Positions 1 through 12,715 are shown, counted from the stretch's first letter. The stretch: DNA of 64,000 bases from Todiramphus chloris collaris (GCA_025345505.1 JANVCC010000073.1:4539448-4603447); one strand, 5' to 3'. Numbers and translations: made by a program. The notes: generated by a model not told the origin, from the sequence alone.

Positions 1-85
1 TTAGGTAGAAAGCTCACAAGAGCATGGAGTAGTGATTAAATTGTGGGTACAGTGAAGAGTATCTTCTGAAGAACCTCAATCCCAC

Positions 86-113
86 TTTTTTCTTTCTTCT
101 TTTTTTTTTTTTT
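86..113 (+). repeat. T-rich pyrimidine tract
   Basis: An uninterrupted C/T run dominated by T, with a homopolymer of about 14 T at its end. It is a plain simple repeat. It is not followed by a transposon body in either direction that I can recognise, so I do not read it as the poly(A) tail of a retroposon. Confidence 0.8.
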
Positions 114-3100
114 AACACTAGTTTCTGGTCTTACCAGATAACAGCTTTTGCTTTTAGTGGCATTGCAGAGATGAATGGGGATTGATGAATGGATGAAATA
201 TGTCGTGTGAACTAGAGTGGGAAAAATTAGGTCTTGTGAGTCTGCAACAGCTGAAACAGACGTATCCAAGGTTCACAGGGATCTTGCTTCTGCCTTCTGA
301 TGGCTTTGGGTCACATCTCCAGTTCCTGCACGTGACCGTGTTCATTAAGAGAGAAGCAAGATTACTTTATGCTTTGTTTTCCCTGAGGAGGTATGGAATA
401 GCCCCTCTGAGCTAATTCAGGACAAGTATGATCCAGAAGTAGTACAAACTGCAATTCTCACCTCTCAGTTTCCAGTCTTCGATTTGCCCTGCCTTTTATT
501 TTTCTCCCTCCTCTTCTCCTCTGCCTTTCTGCCCTGTGCTCCGGAGTGTTCAGCCTGAATCTGAGTGATGTATGGAGTGTAAATACATATTTCTCTGTTG
601 ACTTTGGGCTCTAGGTAGTAAATGCATTAGCTTGAATGGCTTTAAGCTTGAAGAGGGGACATTACACAAGCACATGGGAACTCTTGTTGACTGCACGAGT
701 ATCAAATCCTATTGATTAGCTGCTACATGGGCCATAATAAAATTTTCATTATTAATTATGATGAGAAAGTATACGTGTGTCCAGGTAGCAAGTTCTCTTA
801 TTTATTTTTTTCCTCAATTTATTGGTGAGGCACAGTACATTATAAGTCACCTTTACATTTTGAGAGAGAAAAGAATCTAACACTCTTGCATTATTTCAGA
901 CTAAAGGGGACATCTACTTGTCTTCCCAATTTCTACTGCAAGAAACCACTACTAATATTTGTGAGCTTTTCCACATAGAAATCACTGATTTTATAATCTC
1001 TATAATATAGGAGAGCAGAAATCTGTTTTTCACTATAAGGTCAAGTTGCTCTTGTCTAATCTTGTGTGTTCCTTTCTCACAGCTTCTATGCTAGAAATTG
1101 TAAAAGAAAGTGCTCTTACAAAAGATACGTTCACTGAGTGAAGATTAGATTAGCTGTTTGTCATTATTGACAACGCTGGGGATATGAAACATGTTTTCTA
1201 AAGCCGTTGGTTAGAGTGACCTCTTCCTTTATGGCTACAGGTACAAAATGCGTATAAAAATGCTCTATTTTACACAATATGAAAAAGAGAATGTGCATTA
1301 AATCTTGAACTTCTAACAGTTATTCCCTGCGAGGTGAACTGTATACAGCTGCTGTTATAATAAACCCGTGAGCTTAGGCTGCTTTTCTCTATATTCCATA
1401 ATTTAGCTAAAGCACTGCTTTTGATTAAAATAAGTACTGGCACAAAGTAAAATGTTGTGGAGGGGGGAAGGATTATTTCTACTCAGAGTGGATAAATTCC
1501 AACATTCCCCTGTAAGGTGCATGCAAGCCTCACCTTTTTGTTCATGTATCGTATATACAAGAGAGCTTCCAAATTAGTTCTCTTGTCCTCTGTGTCCTCA
1601 ACCAGTGCCAAAGGAGCTGTTATTTCAGAAGGAGATTAAGCCAGCTTTTAAACTCAGAGCTCTAGGTTCAAGATCTTCTTACTTGACTCTTCTTATTGTT
1701 CTCTTCCCTTCTTCTGTCCTCTCTCAAAAGAGGTGATGCTGGCAGGGTTTATTACCTCAGACGAATGAAATCGATTAATCTCTGAGGAATGGAGGAGCTG
1801 CAAAGACATTCTCAGTAAGGGTGGGGGGCAAAGCACTGATATCAATGTATATTCTTTGAGCTCATAGAGGGGGATTAATTGTTTTTGCATTTGGGGAGAG
1901 ATCTTTAGCTGGAATAAATGTGCAAAATTGACTTGCAGTGAGGGTAGTTATGTCAGCCTGGCCCAAGACATCCTCTGTCTGATGCATGGGTGTGATCTGC
2001 AGATCTGGCAACTACTACTTTCTGCTGAAGAGGGACTAGAATTTTACACCAGATGTGTTTTGGTGAGAATTTTAGCCCTCTGGGAACAGTACAGTTTATG
2101 TACTGGTGTGTGACAGATGCACTGGTGTGGGATGGATACCCGGAGCAGTCGTGGTGCAGTATCTTTATACAGAAGCACAGATTATTAAGCCTCATTTGTT
2201 ACACCTTTCATTTTAGCCTCCAAGTGTTGCCTGTGGGATAGAGGGGTCAAAACCATGTGTGGAGGCAACTGCAGCAGTTTTGCTTTCTGTACAGTTACAG
2301 CTGGAATTAGTTTAAGACAAACTGTGTAGGTAGTTGGAAGTCAAGATGATGGCTACTCATGGTCCACAGAGAGACTTATTCTTGAAGGCCTGGACATGCT
2401 GCTCTGACCTAAGGAAGTACATATAGGAGCAGAGATAGTGTAGTTACATTTTCTTTTTCTGCCCTGTGAATTTTGCTGAGTAGAAAGAGTGAAAAAATTA
2501 TTTTAGACACTCATACTCCCTTTTTTAATATTGATGGGAAACCTAAATGGCAATTAAGGAGGCAATTTTTTGTACCTTTTCTTTAGAGCCTGGGTTTTAA
2601 TAATGATAAGAAAATTCAAAGAAACTGTGTATGAGCCAAACTCTCTTTCTAGATTTATTATTTTCCTACCTGCAGATGATTTACCACCCTTACATTCACA
2701 GGGGGCTCTAATAAGCTGCATTTGCTATAGTGACTGGTCAGTAATTCTCTTGCAGTCCGTGCTCTCCACATGAAAGAATCGTGGCCTCTTGTCTTCCTCT
2801 TCTCTTGCTGCATCTGTTCTTCCCACCCTCCACATGTGGTTTGTTGTATTTTTAATTTAGAACATTCCAGCTACTTCAGAAATATGTATCCTTCCAAGTG
2901 ATAGTCGTCAACTTATTTTTAATTGAATTCTTTGGTAAACAGCAACAACAGATGATTAGAGAATGTATGTGGCTTAGTGGCTGAAGTTTAATTCTTCATT
3001 GTCTTCCTTCACTGTATTTCAGTTACAGTAATAATTTCACAAATCAATGCTTGACTGTATAATCTGAGTTCTCCTCTTTCACTTTTGATTGGCAGGTAGT

Positions 3101-3620
3101 ACTTCTGTGGGTTCGTTTCAAGCTTCTTGTTTCAGATATGCATTAAGTGGCTTTGAAAAGCCACCTCAAATGATAAATTTAGATAATCAAAGCCACAATA
3201 GCACAGGCTTGATTGGCTTTTGGAGGGATATGGCACAGAGAGCAGTGACTGAGCCCTGGTCCCACTGTCGCTTTGGGCAGGTTATCATCAGCTGCAGTGA
3301 ACTAGGCTGAGCTTTCTCTCCTCTGCACATTTTTATTCTTCCTGGTTTTGGTTCAGATGTGGCTTTCTCTGTGCTGCACATGCAGATGAGAGAGCTGGAG
3401 TCCTAGAGCTGAAGGAATAAGGGAAAGGAAGGTGAATACATGCTGTAACATTCTGTTGTGTTTTGGGGAGAACACTTTTTATCTTCATATTCTCTCAGAT
3501 GTTAGTGCTGGCATAGAAAATCTTGATACTGATACCCTTCCTTATGCAGCTGACAGCTGCAGCAAGGCATGTGCTGGAGAACGTGCAGCTTGAGATGCTG
3601 AGGGGGTCTCTGACAATTAG

Positions 3621-3659
<39 letters not shown>
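3621..3659 (+). repeat. (TTTTC)n / poly-T microsatellite
   Basis: Several TTTTC units run into about 16 T. This is a pure pyrimidine simple repeat of 39 bp and is likely to be length-polymorphic. No transposon body adjoins it. Confidence 0.85.
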
Positions 3660-4087
3660 GTAAAGGAGAAGAAAGCATTCAGCTTTTTGTTCTCATCACA
3701 GGTAGATTGCAAGCCCCCAGTTCCATATCTGCTTTACATTCCTTTCATCGTGTCCTCCCTTAGTCATCTTTTTCTTCAGGTAAACAATCATAGTCTTTTC
3801 CATCTCCATTTGTGAGAGAGCTCTGCTCTGCTACTCTCTCTAGAGCTTTCCTGGGGGTTTATATAAGAACCCTGGTGGGCAGCTGCAGGGTGGGAAGGAA
3901 GATGTTATTCTGGTAAGTCACTGGTGCTCTGTTAGGGATGCAGGTTTTCTGTTCAAAAGTACACAGTGGGCTTTTAGGACATAGTTACATCTTTCCTTCT
4001 GTTAGGGTTACTTATATGGGCAAAGGATTTTTAAGATAATTCTCTAATAGAAACAGTTTCAATAGAGAAAATGGATTTGTCTGTCTG

Positions 4088-4707
4088 TCTGAGATGCGTG
4101 GCCAGGAAGGCCAATGGTATCCTGGAGGGCATGAAGAAGAGTGTGTCCAGCAGATCAAGGGAGGTTCTCCTCCCCCTCTACTCTGCACTAATGAGACTAC
4201 TTCTGGAGTATTGTGTTCAGTTCTGGTCTCCCCAGTTCAAGAGGGACAGGGACTAGACAGAGTCCACTGGAGAGCTACAAGGATGATGAGGGGACTGGGA
4301 CATCTCTCTGATGAGGAAAGGCTGAGAGCCCTGGGGCTGTTTAGCCTGGAGGAGAGAAGACTGAGAGGGGATGTTATTAATGTTTACAAATATCTGCAGG
4401 GTGGGTGTCAAGCGGAAGGGGCCAGGCTCTTTTCAGTTGTGCCCTGTGACAGGACAAGAGGTGATGGTAGCAAGGGGAAACACAGCAAGTTCCACCTCAA
4501 CATGAGGAAAAACTTCTTCACTGTGAGAGTGACAGAGCCTGGCCCAGGCTGCCCAGAGAGGCTGTGGAGTCTCCTTTGGAGACTTTCCAGACCCCCCTGG
4601 ATCTGTTCCTGTGTGGCCTGCCCTGGGTGACCCTGCTCTGGCAGGGGGGTTGGACTCGGTGATCTCCAGAGGTCCCTTCCAACCCCTACCACCCTATGAT
4701 CTGTGTA
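4088..4707 (+). mobile_element. CR1 LINE, 5'-truncated, ORF2 C-terminus plus 3' UTR
   Basis: This is the 3' part of a chicken-repeat-1 non-LTR retrotransposon, the main LINE of birds. The frame from 4094 to about 4530 still reads as the CR1 ORF2 protein C-terminus, after the reverse transcriptase. It contains recognisable segments such as RRATRMMRGLGHLSDEERL, LGLFSLEERRLRGDVINVYK, ARLFSVVPCDRTRG and [11 protein letters not shown]. After that the frame drifts out of register with the family, presumably through a small indel near 4535. The 3' UTR follows, with the typical block 'agaggtcccttccaaccc' near 4669 and a degraded 8-mer tail. The copy lacks the endonuclease and reverse transcriptase regions, so it cannot move by itself. 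5' truncation is normal for CR1. Confidence 0.95.
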
Positions 4708-7700
4708 TAATGCTGTCAGAGCATATGCAGATGCATTCACTAAAGCTGTACATTAAAAATAGGACTCAGTTGCAAGGTCAAGAATTGGAGAACTGGGGAA
4801 ATCTGAATTTCTAGTTCTTTGTGAAATCTTAATTCTATGCATGCTGGATTTTTTTTCCAGTGCTTATCTTCCAGTGCTGAGCTCTTATCTTGCTCAAAGC
4901 CCAGTGTTCAGATCATGGAATTTGAAAAACATGCTATAATCCTGAAAGGGCAGAATAAAGACTGCGTGGCAGCATAAGTGTCTGCCATTTCCTCAGCTTA
5001 AGTGTGTGATTTGCAATCTAAACATTTTAATGCAGTTTATAGTGTGTCATTTCCTATTTATTTTCTTAAAGGCAAAGAGAAAAACAATTCTCTTGGAAGC
5101 AATTGCAGATGCTCTTACAGGGCACATCATCAGGGGCTGAGAGCCTTCCCTCCAGCACTGCCATGTCACCCGTGGCAGCAGCTGGCAGGGCTAGCAGGCT
5201 CCCAGACTGCCCAAGAAAGGTATCTGTGCAAGTTGAGGTTTCTCAGTTTTGTAAGAAGGGACATTTCCTTCGTCCGGGCTGCTGCCGGAGGCAGGGGAGG
5301 AAGCGGTGAGGACGTGCAGTGCGTCTGGGTGTTTCACTTGTCTTGGCTGCTGTTGCCATGGCTTGCTGGAGAGGATGGTCAGCTGGGCTCTGCTGCTGTG
5401 CTGTCCCAAGGAAAACAGAGAGAAAATGGTGACTTCTGCAGTTTTGAGAACTCCAGAAGAGAACAAACTGCCCTGACTTCATTCTCATCAGTATCTGCTT
5501 TTTATCGGCATACATTGAGGAAATATGAGCTAATCAGCGGAGGGGATATTGATTTTATACTGTGATATTGTTGAATTTTTCTTTCTCTTATAAAAGGGCA
5601 CACTATCACTGTTTCTTTCATATAGCAACATTTCTTTGATACAATTAAGGAATGAGTTTCCCAGAATCCGGGGTATTTATATTTGTTTATGTCCACGGAC
5701 AAAATACTACTTTTTAGGCTGAAATGTTATTCAGGCTCCCATCGTGTCACTTGTAATTGTTATTAATGGGATATGTGCTGTTCTTCCTGGTAGACCTGCC
5801 AAGCCAAAGAATAAAAGTCTAAGGAAGTAGAATTAATAACTCTGTTGCAATGCATCATATAGATAAGCCAGTAATTGCAAGGTCAGATGGGTGTACGTAG
5901 ATAGATGGTTAACGGGTTCTGCTGTAATGAAAGCCCAGATCTTTTACATATGTTTATGAAGAATGTTTCTCATAAAGACACTAGATTGATCGTCTGCAAA
6001 GGCATCTTATGAACCAGAAATGATCAACAATCATGGTAATGAAATATTAAAGATAAAGTAAATTTCAAGACCTTATCACTTGCTGCTCAGTCATTTCTTA
6101 TTCCAGCAATGAGATAAATGAAAAACTCTGATAAAAGAATGTTCCATCTTTTTTTCCTGTTAACATATTTACCAATATCTTTATAACTGACGTGCCTCTT
6201 CTTTAGCCGAAATGAATCAAAAATAAGCTGCAAATCACTGACAAAAGGGGGAGTTGAAAAATATGTAGCATGAGTTTCTCTGAGAGAATGAGTACATAGT
6301 TATATTTTTGTGCTATAAGAGACGCAGGAATTAGATTTGCTGGTATCCTAGCAACTAAGGGTCTCAGGACTTTAAAGCTGAAAATCAAACTTGTATCACC
6401 TGCTTTAGAATTACAGACAGATGTGTATTAATAAAAACAGTTTCTGAAATAATTTCAACATAAGACACTGAAGTGCTTTATAGTACTCTAAAAATAATAA
6501 TATCTCACTTTCTACATCAGTATCAAACCTAATCAACTAACATCTTTCTCATGTTATTTAAGATATTTATCAAATTCTGTGAAATATGTCCTTTCAGTCT
6601 TTTCAGGGGAAAACATAATATCAACTACTGGGAGAAAGAAGTTGGAACTTCAGAAAGAATCCATTTCTTAATGCATCTGGTTGAGTCATTTTAAAACTCC
6701 AGTTTGTTTTTCAGTCCTTCCTCGTGCTAGTCCTCTTTTTGTGCTTTGAAGTTCAGACTCCACTGTGACTTTTTTTTCCCCCCTCTAATCCTTTGGAGCA
6801 TTAGCACATGCAGCTTCTGTGTGGTAGCTTCCCAACTGGGACGTTTCACTGGTTAGATGCAGAATACTCTTCAGGTATGAAAGGAAAAGGTGCAAAGGAA
6901 AAGGTGGTTTACAGCCACTACTCTTGTAATTAACGGTGGCCTGAATGCGTGGGGTTCACGTCACACGTCCCCTGGCAGGCACTGGAGCTGAGCTGAGTGC
7001 AGGTACTTCCAGCTTCCATTGCCTGCAGTGCCCCTGGTTCCTGGGCATGAATCAGTGAGGTTCCCTTGATGCACGAAGTGCTTTGCAGCACGCGTCCCGG
7101 GTCACAGAAGGGAAGGGAGCATCTTGCTGGCAAACCCTGCTTGTGGGATGGCAGATAGAAATTTACGGGGCAGAAGAACTTCATGAGCTGAGCTCTGGGT
7201 TAATAAAGGTGGACTTGACACTTTATTCCAGCACTTTGAAATACAAATTGCAGTATTCTCAATTGAGAAGTGGCAAACTATAGGTGGGCTAAACAGATTC
7301 ACAGGAAACAATAATGAAATATTGCTGGATGACGGGAGGTGGTGGCATTTATACATGGAAGAGAGTACTAGATTTGATGTATACCATTTTGGCCATAATT
7401 TATAGTTTTGAAATCTACTTACGAGGTAGAACACTTGTTACTTATGTTCTGTTACTTACAGTTTCTCTGGACACCTGACTGGATTTTAGCAAGTATTAAA
7501 AGACATTTTGCATGACAATGATTATATCTGCTTTTAAATAACTAGTGCTAATATGTTTTAGGATCAATACTGAAACATGTTAGCTTGCTAACATTGGTTT
7601 AAGCTTTCAGACTACTATGGGTTGGGGCAAATGGTTCCATAGTTACTGAAGATTTATTGTCTCACTTCTGGAAACAGGTTTAGGCTATGGGACATGGGAC

Positions 7701-10180
7701 ATAAAATCTAATCTGTCTGAAATGCCTTTCTGATCTTGGTAGTGCAGCTCATACTCCTTTTTATAACTATAAAAAGTTGCTTTTTATAGTGCGTATTTTC
7801 ATCTGAATCTGAACTTTTTCCTAGCCTGATCAAAGCCACTTTCCCTGCCCTGAGAATACATTCCAGTTTTGCTTTTGGCAGAGTTGTGTATGGCTCCCGG
7901 GCTGTGGGGAGGGAGTTGGGAGCCCGGGGTAAGGTAAGCAGGGTGCTCCTTTGCTTCCAAGTTGAAATGACACTGTAGTAGGCGCCAAGGAAACACGAAC
8001 ATTTGTTGACCACAGCTCAGCTGGTGACGTTACTGGTGGGTTTATCCACTGCACTGGGGTCCTGCAAACATGTGAAATGCTGCGGTATTTCAGCGTACTG
8101 TACTTAAACAGACGATCCGCTCCGCGGGCAGCACGAGCGCCCGCCTGTTGCCTGGGCTCTCCTTGCTCTTCCTCCCGTCACAGCAAAGGCACTCAGGGCT
8201 GTGCTCTCATGGCTTGGCCCCCAGTGCAGCCTCCTTTCTCTCTGCAGCTCTTGCTGGCTAGGAAGCTCAAAGGGTCAGCCCCACTTACTGCTGCAGTCAG
8301 CTCCCCTTTGGTTTGGATTGCACTCCAGTAAGGCGATAGTTTGTCTCACTTGTCAGTGTGGTATTGACCCACTTTAGCCTCAGCTCCTCTCTTCAGTAGT
8401 TTTCTTCCGTTCCTTGCAATTCAACGTATTCTTTTTTCTTAATTTGCTTTTCATTTTGGGCAACTAATATCATTGAAAGCTGGTGCAGAAAACACAGCAC
8501 AAAGATGGCCAAGGCCATCTCTTAAAATTCTGTAATACCAGCAGTATGAGCAGACTATCAGTAAAGGCTGTTTTCACCAGGAAACACAGGTACCTTGTGC
8601 CAACAGCACAACTTGCCTTTTTTCGTTTACTTCTGCCCACGCATAAATACCGATGAGATTCTCCTTGACTTGTAGCCTACCTGAGAAACCATAATTTTGC
8701 CCAGACAATAAGGTTTTTACCATCCAGATGCTGCTGTTATGTTGCCCTTGAAACTTTTAACAAACTGGGTGCCAGGAACTTGGCCTAAGGATGCAACGCT
8801 GCCTACACAGTAATGTGAACTATTAAGCAAATGGCACAGAGTAATGTTCTTTTGCTGAGCAAAAATGCTCTCATTTAGGTAAAATTTCAGCCTGCTGTTG
8901 GCTGTTACCAGCCAGAATGGCAAAGAGAAATAAAATGTAAAAGTAATGTGAGTTCGAATGAAATTATGATAAGAATCAGATGGTGCCATTACCCAGATAT
9001 CCCCACAGGCAAGCATTAGTAAAATTTGCCATAATGGTATGCGGAAATGTAATTCTCTGGTGGGGAGGACACTGAGGTTCTAAAATCAACATTTAACTCT
9101 TTCACAAACCTCAAAAGAATCACATCTGGACACTTAAGCTTAGAGGAACCAGAGTGAAATCAGCACGTGTGTGCTCCTCTGGGTTGGAGCTCTGAACTAA
9201 ACCGGCCACGGTTCCAGAGTGAATTGGTTGCGGTGGAACTGAAAGCGTTGTGCCCAGACGTGACACGGGCACACCAAGAGAAACGTGGGCAACAGAACAA
9301 AGCCCTGCCAAACGCAACCAGGGAACCAGTTATGCTCTGGAGCTTCTACTGATGCAAACAAGCCCATCAAAAGCAGTCGGATTTCTTTGGTGTGAGCTTC
9401 TTGAAAAGGAAGGAGGTTGCAGAGTGAGCCATAGCCATAAGTACTGCTCCGTCCTGCAGGAATAGGGACAGTTAAACCAGTGGGATTAATTCGAGTATTT
9501 TTGAAGTAGGGTGTGTGTTTTCTGTGGGCTTTTTCCTTGTGTTTGGTGTTTGTTTTAACTACTTAAAAGAATTTAGGTGTGCATGTGTTTTACATCTGCC
9601 TGTTCTACTTGGAGCAGGAATGTTGAGTCGAATTATATGAATTTTCAGAATGGATGAAATTCTACAGATTTATGCAAAGGAAGATACATCCTAGTGCAGT
9701 CCTACAAGCATTTGCATGTCACTTTGCAGCCAGGACAAGGACTTGAGGAAGCAATGAAATCTGAAGCACTGGTCACCAGGCAAATATTTGAGAGATTTGA
9801 CTTCTGAGCTGCAGAGCAGCTCCACGAGCCATCGGCTGCTCTGGGGCCTCTGTTCCTGCGTTTGCCATCTGTTTTCTCTAAATACAGCCTAACCTCCCTG
9901 GGGCAAATGGCATTTCCCTCTTCTGTTTGCACATTGCCTGGCACGATGACTCCTCATTCCTAGCTGCATTAGTAGTATAAATTTTTTTGTTTTTTTTTAA
10001 AGAGGCCCAAGTTTGTAAGAGTCTGTTCAGAGCTTATTAGACTGCAACACTTTATTCTTCTCATTATTTCCTGCCTCCAGCCCAAGGTGGTTTATAGAGT
10101 AACCGTGAGTGGCACGCCTGCACTGTACCAGCGTGAGAGAATTTTGTTCCTCTTGCCTTCATTTGCCTGTTGCTTTTGTT
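4708..10180. other. Unique non-coding sequence, no gene seen
   Basis: There is no supported exon or transposon in these 5.5 kb. The 187-codon frame at 5002-5565 covers a locally GC-richer patch that is open on both strands and shows no domain, so I treat it as chance. A perfect 11-bp-arm hairpin (7766-7790) and a small CpG cluster near 8112-8144 are the only local structures I noted. Confidence 0.55.
7766..7790. repeat. Perfect short inverted repeat (hairpin)
   Basis: Two 11-bp arms, 'actataaaaag' and 'ctttttatagt', flank a 3-nt loop 'ttg'. The arms are fully complementary and the match stops at the next base on each side. It is AT-rich, so it could extrude as a small cruciform or fold in RNA. 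No function is visible, and such hairpins occur by chance in a sequence this long. Confidence 0.8.
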
Positions 10181-10675
10181 TGTAACAGGCCAGAAGGCCA
10201 TTCCTGATGCTGTGCTGCTTGAGGTGCCCCCTCACACAGTGTATAAGGAAAGCAGTCTGCTACCTTGGTTTGCATTATTAGCGAGGTGTCAGAGCGTCCC
10301 AGAGCAGCCGGGCTGAGGAGGGTTGCAGTTGGCCCTGGCACTGTTAGCTCTCAGCCTGCCTCAGGCTCCACGGGTCATCCTTCCTCCCAGCACGGCCTAA
10401 TTGTGGAGTGTCCTGGACCTTCAGGGTGTGACAGAACCTTCCTGACTGTAGTGCTGATGTGCCAGGAAGGGCTGAGTTACCCAGCACGAAGGAGGGGCCG
10501 GAAAGGATGTGAAAAAGTTACACACCAGTGATATGTTGTGGTTTCTCTCCAGAAACAGGAGCCCTTCTTCCTGCTCCACTGCACACCTCTGACACACGCA
10601 CGATTCCCAGGAGCTTAATGTCTGTCTTTTGGTTTGAAGCCTCCCATCAGGTGTGCCAGACTCCCTGCGCTTCTG
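10181..10675 (+). repeat. 495-bp inverted repeat, arm A
   Basis: This segment recurs in reverse complement at 12732-13226, with equal length and no indels. I count four differences, all transitions, at 10565, 10569, 10599 and 10611, giving about 99.2% identity. The first 384 bp of the arm match without a single mismatch. Outside both ends similarity stops at once. Arm A sits in unique sequence and carries no LTR sequence on either side, while the other arm interrupts an LTR, so arm A is the likelier source. The sequence itself is unlike any transposon I recognise. The two arms give identical short open frames, which I take as a consequence of the duplication and not as coding evidence. Confidence 0.97.
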
Positions 10676-11782
10676 CCAGAGGAAAGAGAGGGTTTCCGTT
10701 AATCTGCACGACCTGACATGGTAATAGGACTTGGAGGATTTGCCCGTTTCCCACGCTCCAAACAGGTGCTTTTTGAAACACTTCTTTTCTATTGACCTGC
10801 CCCAAGTGTCACTTTACAGGGAATTTAAAAATGCCTGCCAGGGTTCTGTTCCCATCAACAGCAGGACTTAGCAAAGCCTGTGTTAGGTGCTGGGGTCACC
10901 TTGAAAGCGGAAAGTCGAATTCCATCTTTAACCCCTGTGTGTTCTGATACTCTGTTTGACCTGTGTAACTAGTACAGCTCTGTCACTTGTGCACGTGTTC
11001 TCTCAAGAATTTGTGCAAAGTAGTGAAGGAAAAACATGTATTTCAGGGTGAAAGTTGTAGGTAAGCTGACTGAGGCGTCCTGCTCTAGGGATAGCAGGCA
11101 GTCTAAGGGAAAACATCTCAGGAAAAGTTTGTTCTCTCTTTGGACACCTCAATCCACATCTTGCTTCACCTTGAAGATACAGATGAGTTTGTGAGCAGCC
11201 CTCTATCTTACCAAGCCTGGCTGCCCTCCCACCCAGAATAATTCATGCAAACTGTGCAAAAAAAATCTGCTTGTTAGGAGGGCTAATAGCAACAGAATGA
11301 TGGAGACCTGCTTTAAAAAGCAGCCTGTGCTTATAAAGATGTGGACATTCACTGGTGTCAAGCTAATTGCCTCTTGTTTTTGATGGAATGTTTATTCTGA
11401 AACACAAGAAAAGTAATTTCCTATTGTAATTTTTTTTTTCAGAGTATCTATCAAATTAGGTTGTTGAGTATTTGCAGAGCAATAACTCAGGATTGACTGG
11501 TAGAAATCTTATAATCCAGGAACGTGACCCAGCACAATATCATCCTAATTTCTTCTGTGAGGATTAATTCTTCTGTTTTCTTCTTCCATGACAGTGAATT
11601 GAGCATGTGGCAGATAGTGCACAGTAAACGCATCCTGATCTCCTCTAATCTTTGCAAACACTTCCAAGTGACCTTTTTGTTGAATGTCCTTTAAAAGCTT
11701 CTAGGATATTATCAAAAATAGCCGAAGAAATTACCGAGAAAGCAAGCAGAACTGCATTTCTTCTCAGGCTTTGCTGTATAGC
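10676..11782. other. Unique spacer between inverted-repeat arm A and the LTR
   Basis: About 1.1 kb of ordinary non-coding sequence. I see no exon, transposon or RNA gene in it. A nine-T tract near 11431 is the only simple repeat. Together with part of the LTR it forms the 2,056-bp spacer between the two inverted arms. Confidence 0.55.
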
Positions 11783-11969
11783 TGTGGTAGGTTGACCCTG
11801 GCTGGATATCAGAATCCCACCAAAACTGCTCTATCACTCCCCATCCCCCTGGCCAGGGGAGATAAAAGACAGATCTCGTGAAAAGCTCGTGGCTTGCAGT
11901 AATGACAGGGGGAGATCACTCACCAAGTATGGTCATAGGCAAAGGTGACTCAGGAAAAAACTGATGTAA

Positions 11970-11975
11970 TTTATT
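11970..11975 (-). promoter_or_regulatory. Possible LTR polyadenylation signal AATAAA
   Basis: The minus strand reads AATAAA here, about 190 bp before the 3' end of the LTR. That is a reasonable place for the R/U5 poly(A) signal of this element. It is a six-base motif in AT-rich sequence, so assignment rests only on position. Confidence 0.35.
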
Positions 11976-12224
11976 ACCAATCAAATCAGAGTAGGATAAT
12001 GAGAAATAAAACCAGATCTTAAAACACCTTCCCACCACCCCTCCCTCCTTCTTGGGCTTACCTTTTCTCCCTGTCCAGTGTCTACCTCCTCCTGTCCAGT
12101 GGCACAAGGGGACAGAGAATGGGGGTTGCGATCAGTTCATCCCATGTTGTCTCTGCTGCTCCTTCCTCCCCAGGGACAGGACTCTTTCTTTCATTCTTCC
12201 CCTGCACCAGCCCATGGGAAACAG

Positions 12225-12600
12225 TCTTCCACAAACTTCTCCAGCATGAGTTCTTCCCATAGGCTGCAGTTCCTCACAAAGAGCTCCACTGTGGCTCCTT
12301 TCCACGGGGTTCAGTCCTTCAGACACAGACTGCTACAGCGTGAGTCCCCCACAGCGTCACAAGTCCTGCCAGCAAACCTGCTTCAGTGTGGGCTCTTCTC
12401 TCCATGGGTCTACAGGCCTTACCAGGACCCTGCTCCAGCACAGTCTCTCCACAGGGTCACAGCCTCCTTTGGGCATCTGCCTGCTTGTGTGGAGTCTTCC
12501 ATGGGCTGCAGGTGAGATCTGGACCATCGTGGGCTGCAGGAGGACAGCCTGCCTCACCATGGCCTTCACCAGGGCTGCAGGGGAATTTGTACTCTGGCTC
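12225..12600 (-). repeat. Degenerate short repeats inside the LTR
   Basis: Read on the plus strand, units of roughly 40-60 bp recur, each built around 'gctccag' or 'gcttcag', then 'ccayrgg' and 'ctgcag'. Units are divergent and of uneven length. This matches the internal repeat block I remember for this LTR family and was probably present in the ancestor, not created locally. Confidence 0.6.
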
Positions 12601-12715
12601 CTGGAGCGCCTGCTCCCCCTCCTTCTTCACTGACCTTGGTGTCTGCAGAGGCGTTTCTCTCACATATTCTCAGTCCTCTCTCCCAGATGCTGTTGTGCAA
12701 CAACTTTTTCCCTTT

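Larger units (their letters stand above)
1..4087. other. Unique non-coding sequence, no gene seen
   Basis: I see no exon, RNA gene or recognisable transposon here. Open frames are all under 81 codons, lie on both strands and have no family features. Apart from two T-rich tracts annotated separately, the stretch is ordinary AT-rich vertebrate-type sequence. It could be intergenic or intronic, and nothing in the sequence decides between them. Confidence 0.6.

Noticed and set aside
8950..8960. 'gttcgaat', a partial tRNA B-box-like string
   Set aside because: There is no A box at proper distance and no cloverleaf. I found no tRNA gene in the window by eye.
10265..10716. Identical short proteins predicted at 10265-10716 and 12670-13142
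   Set aside because: They are identical because the DNA is duplicated, and one runs across the arm/LTR junction. There is no independent coding evidence.
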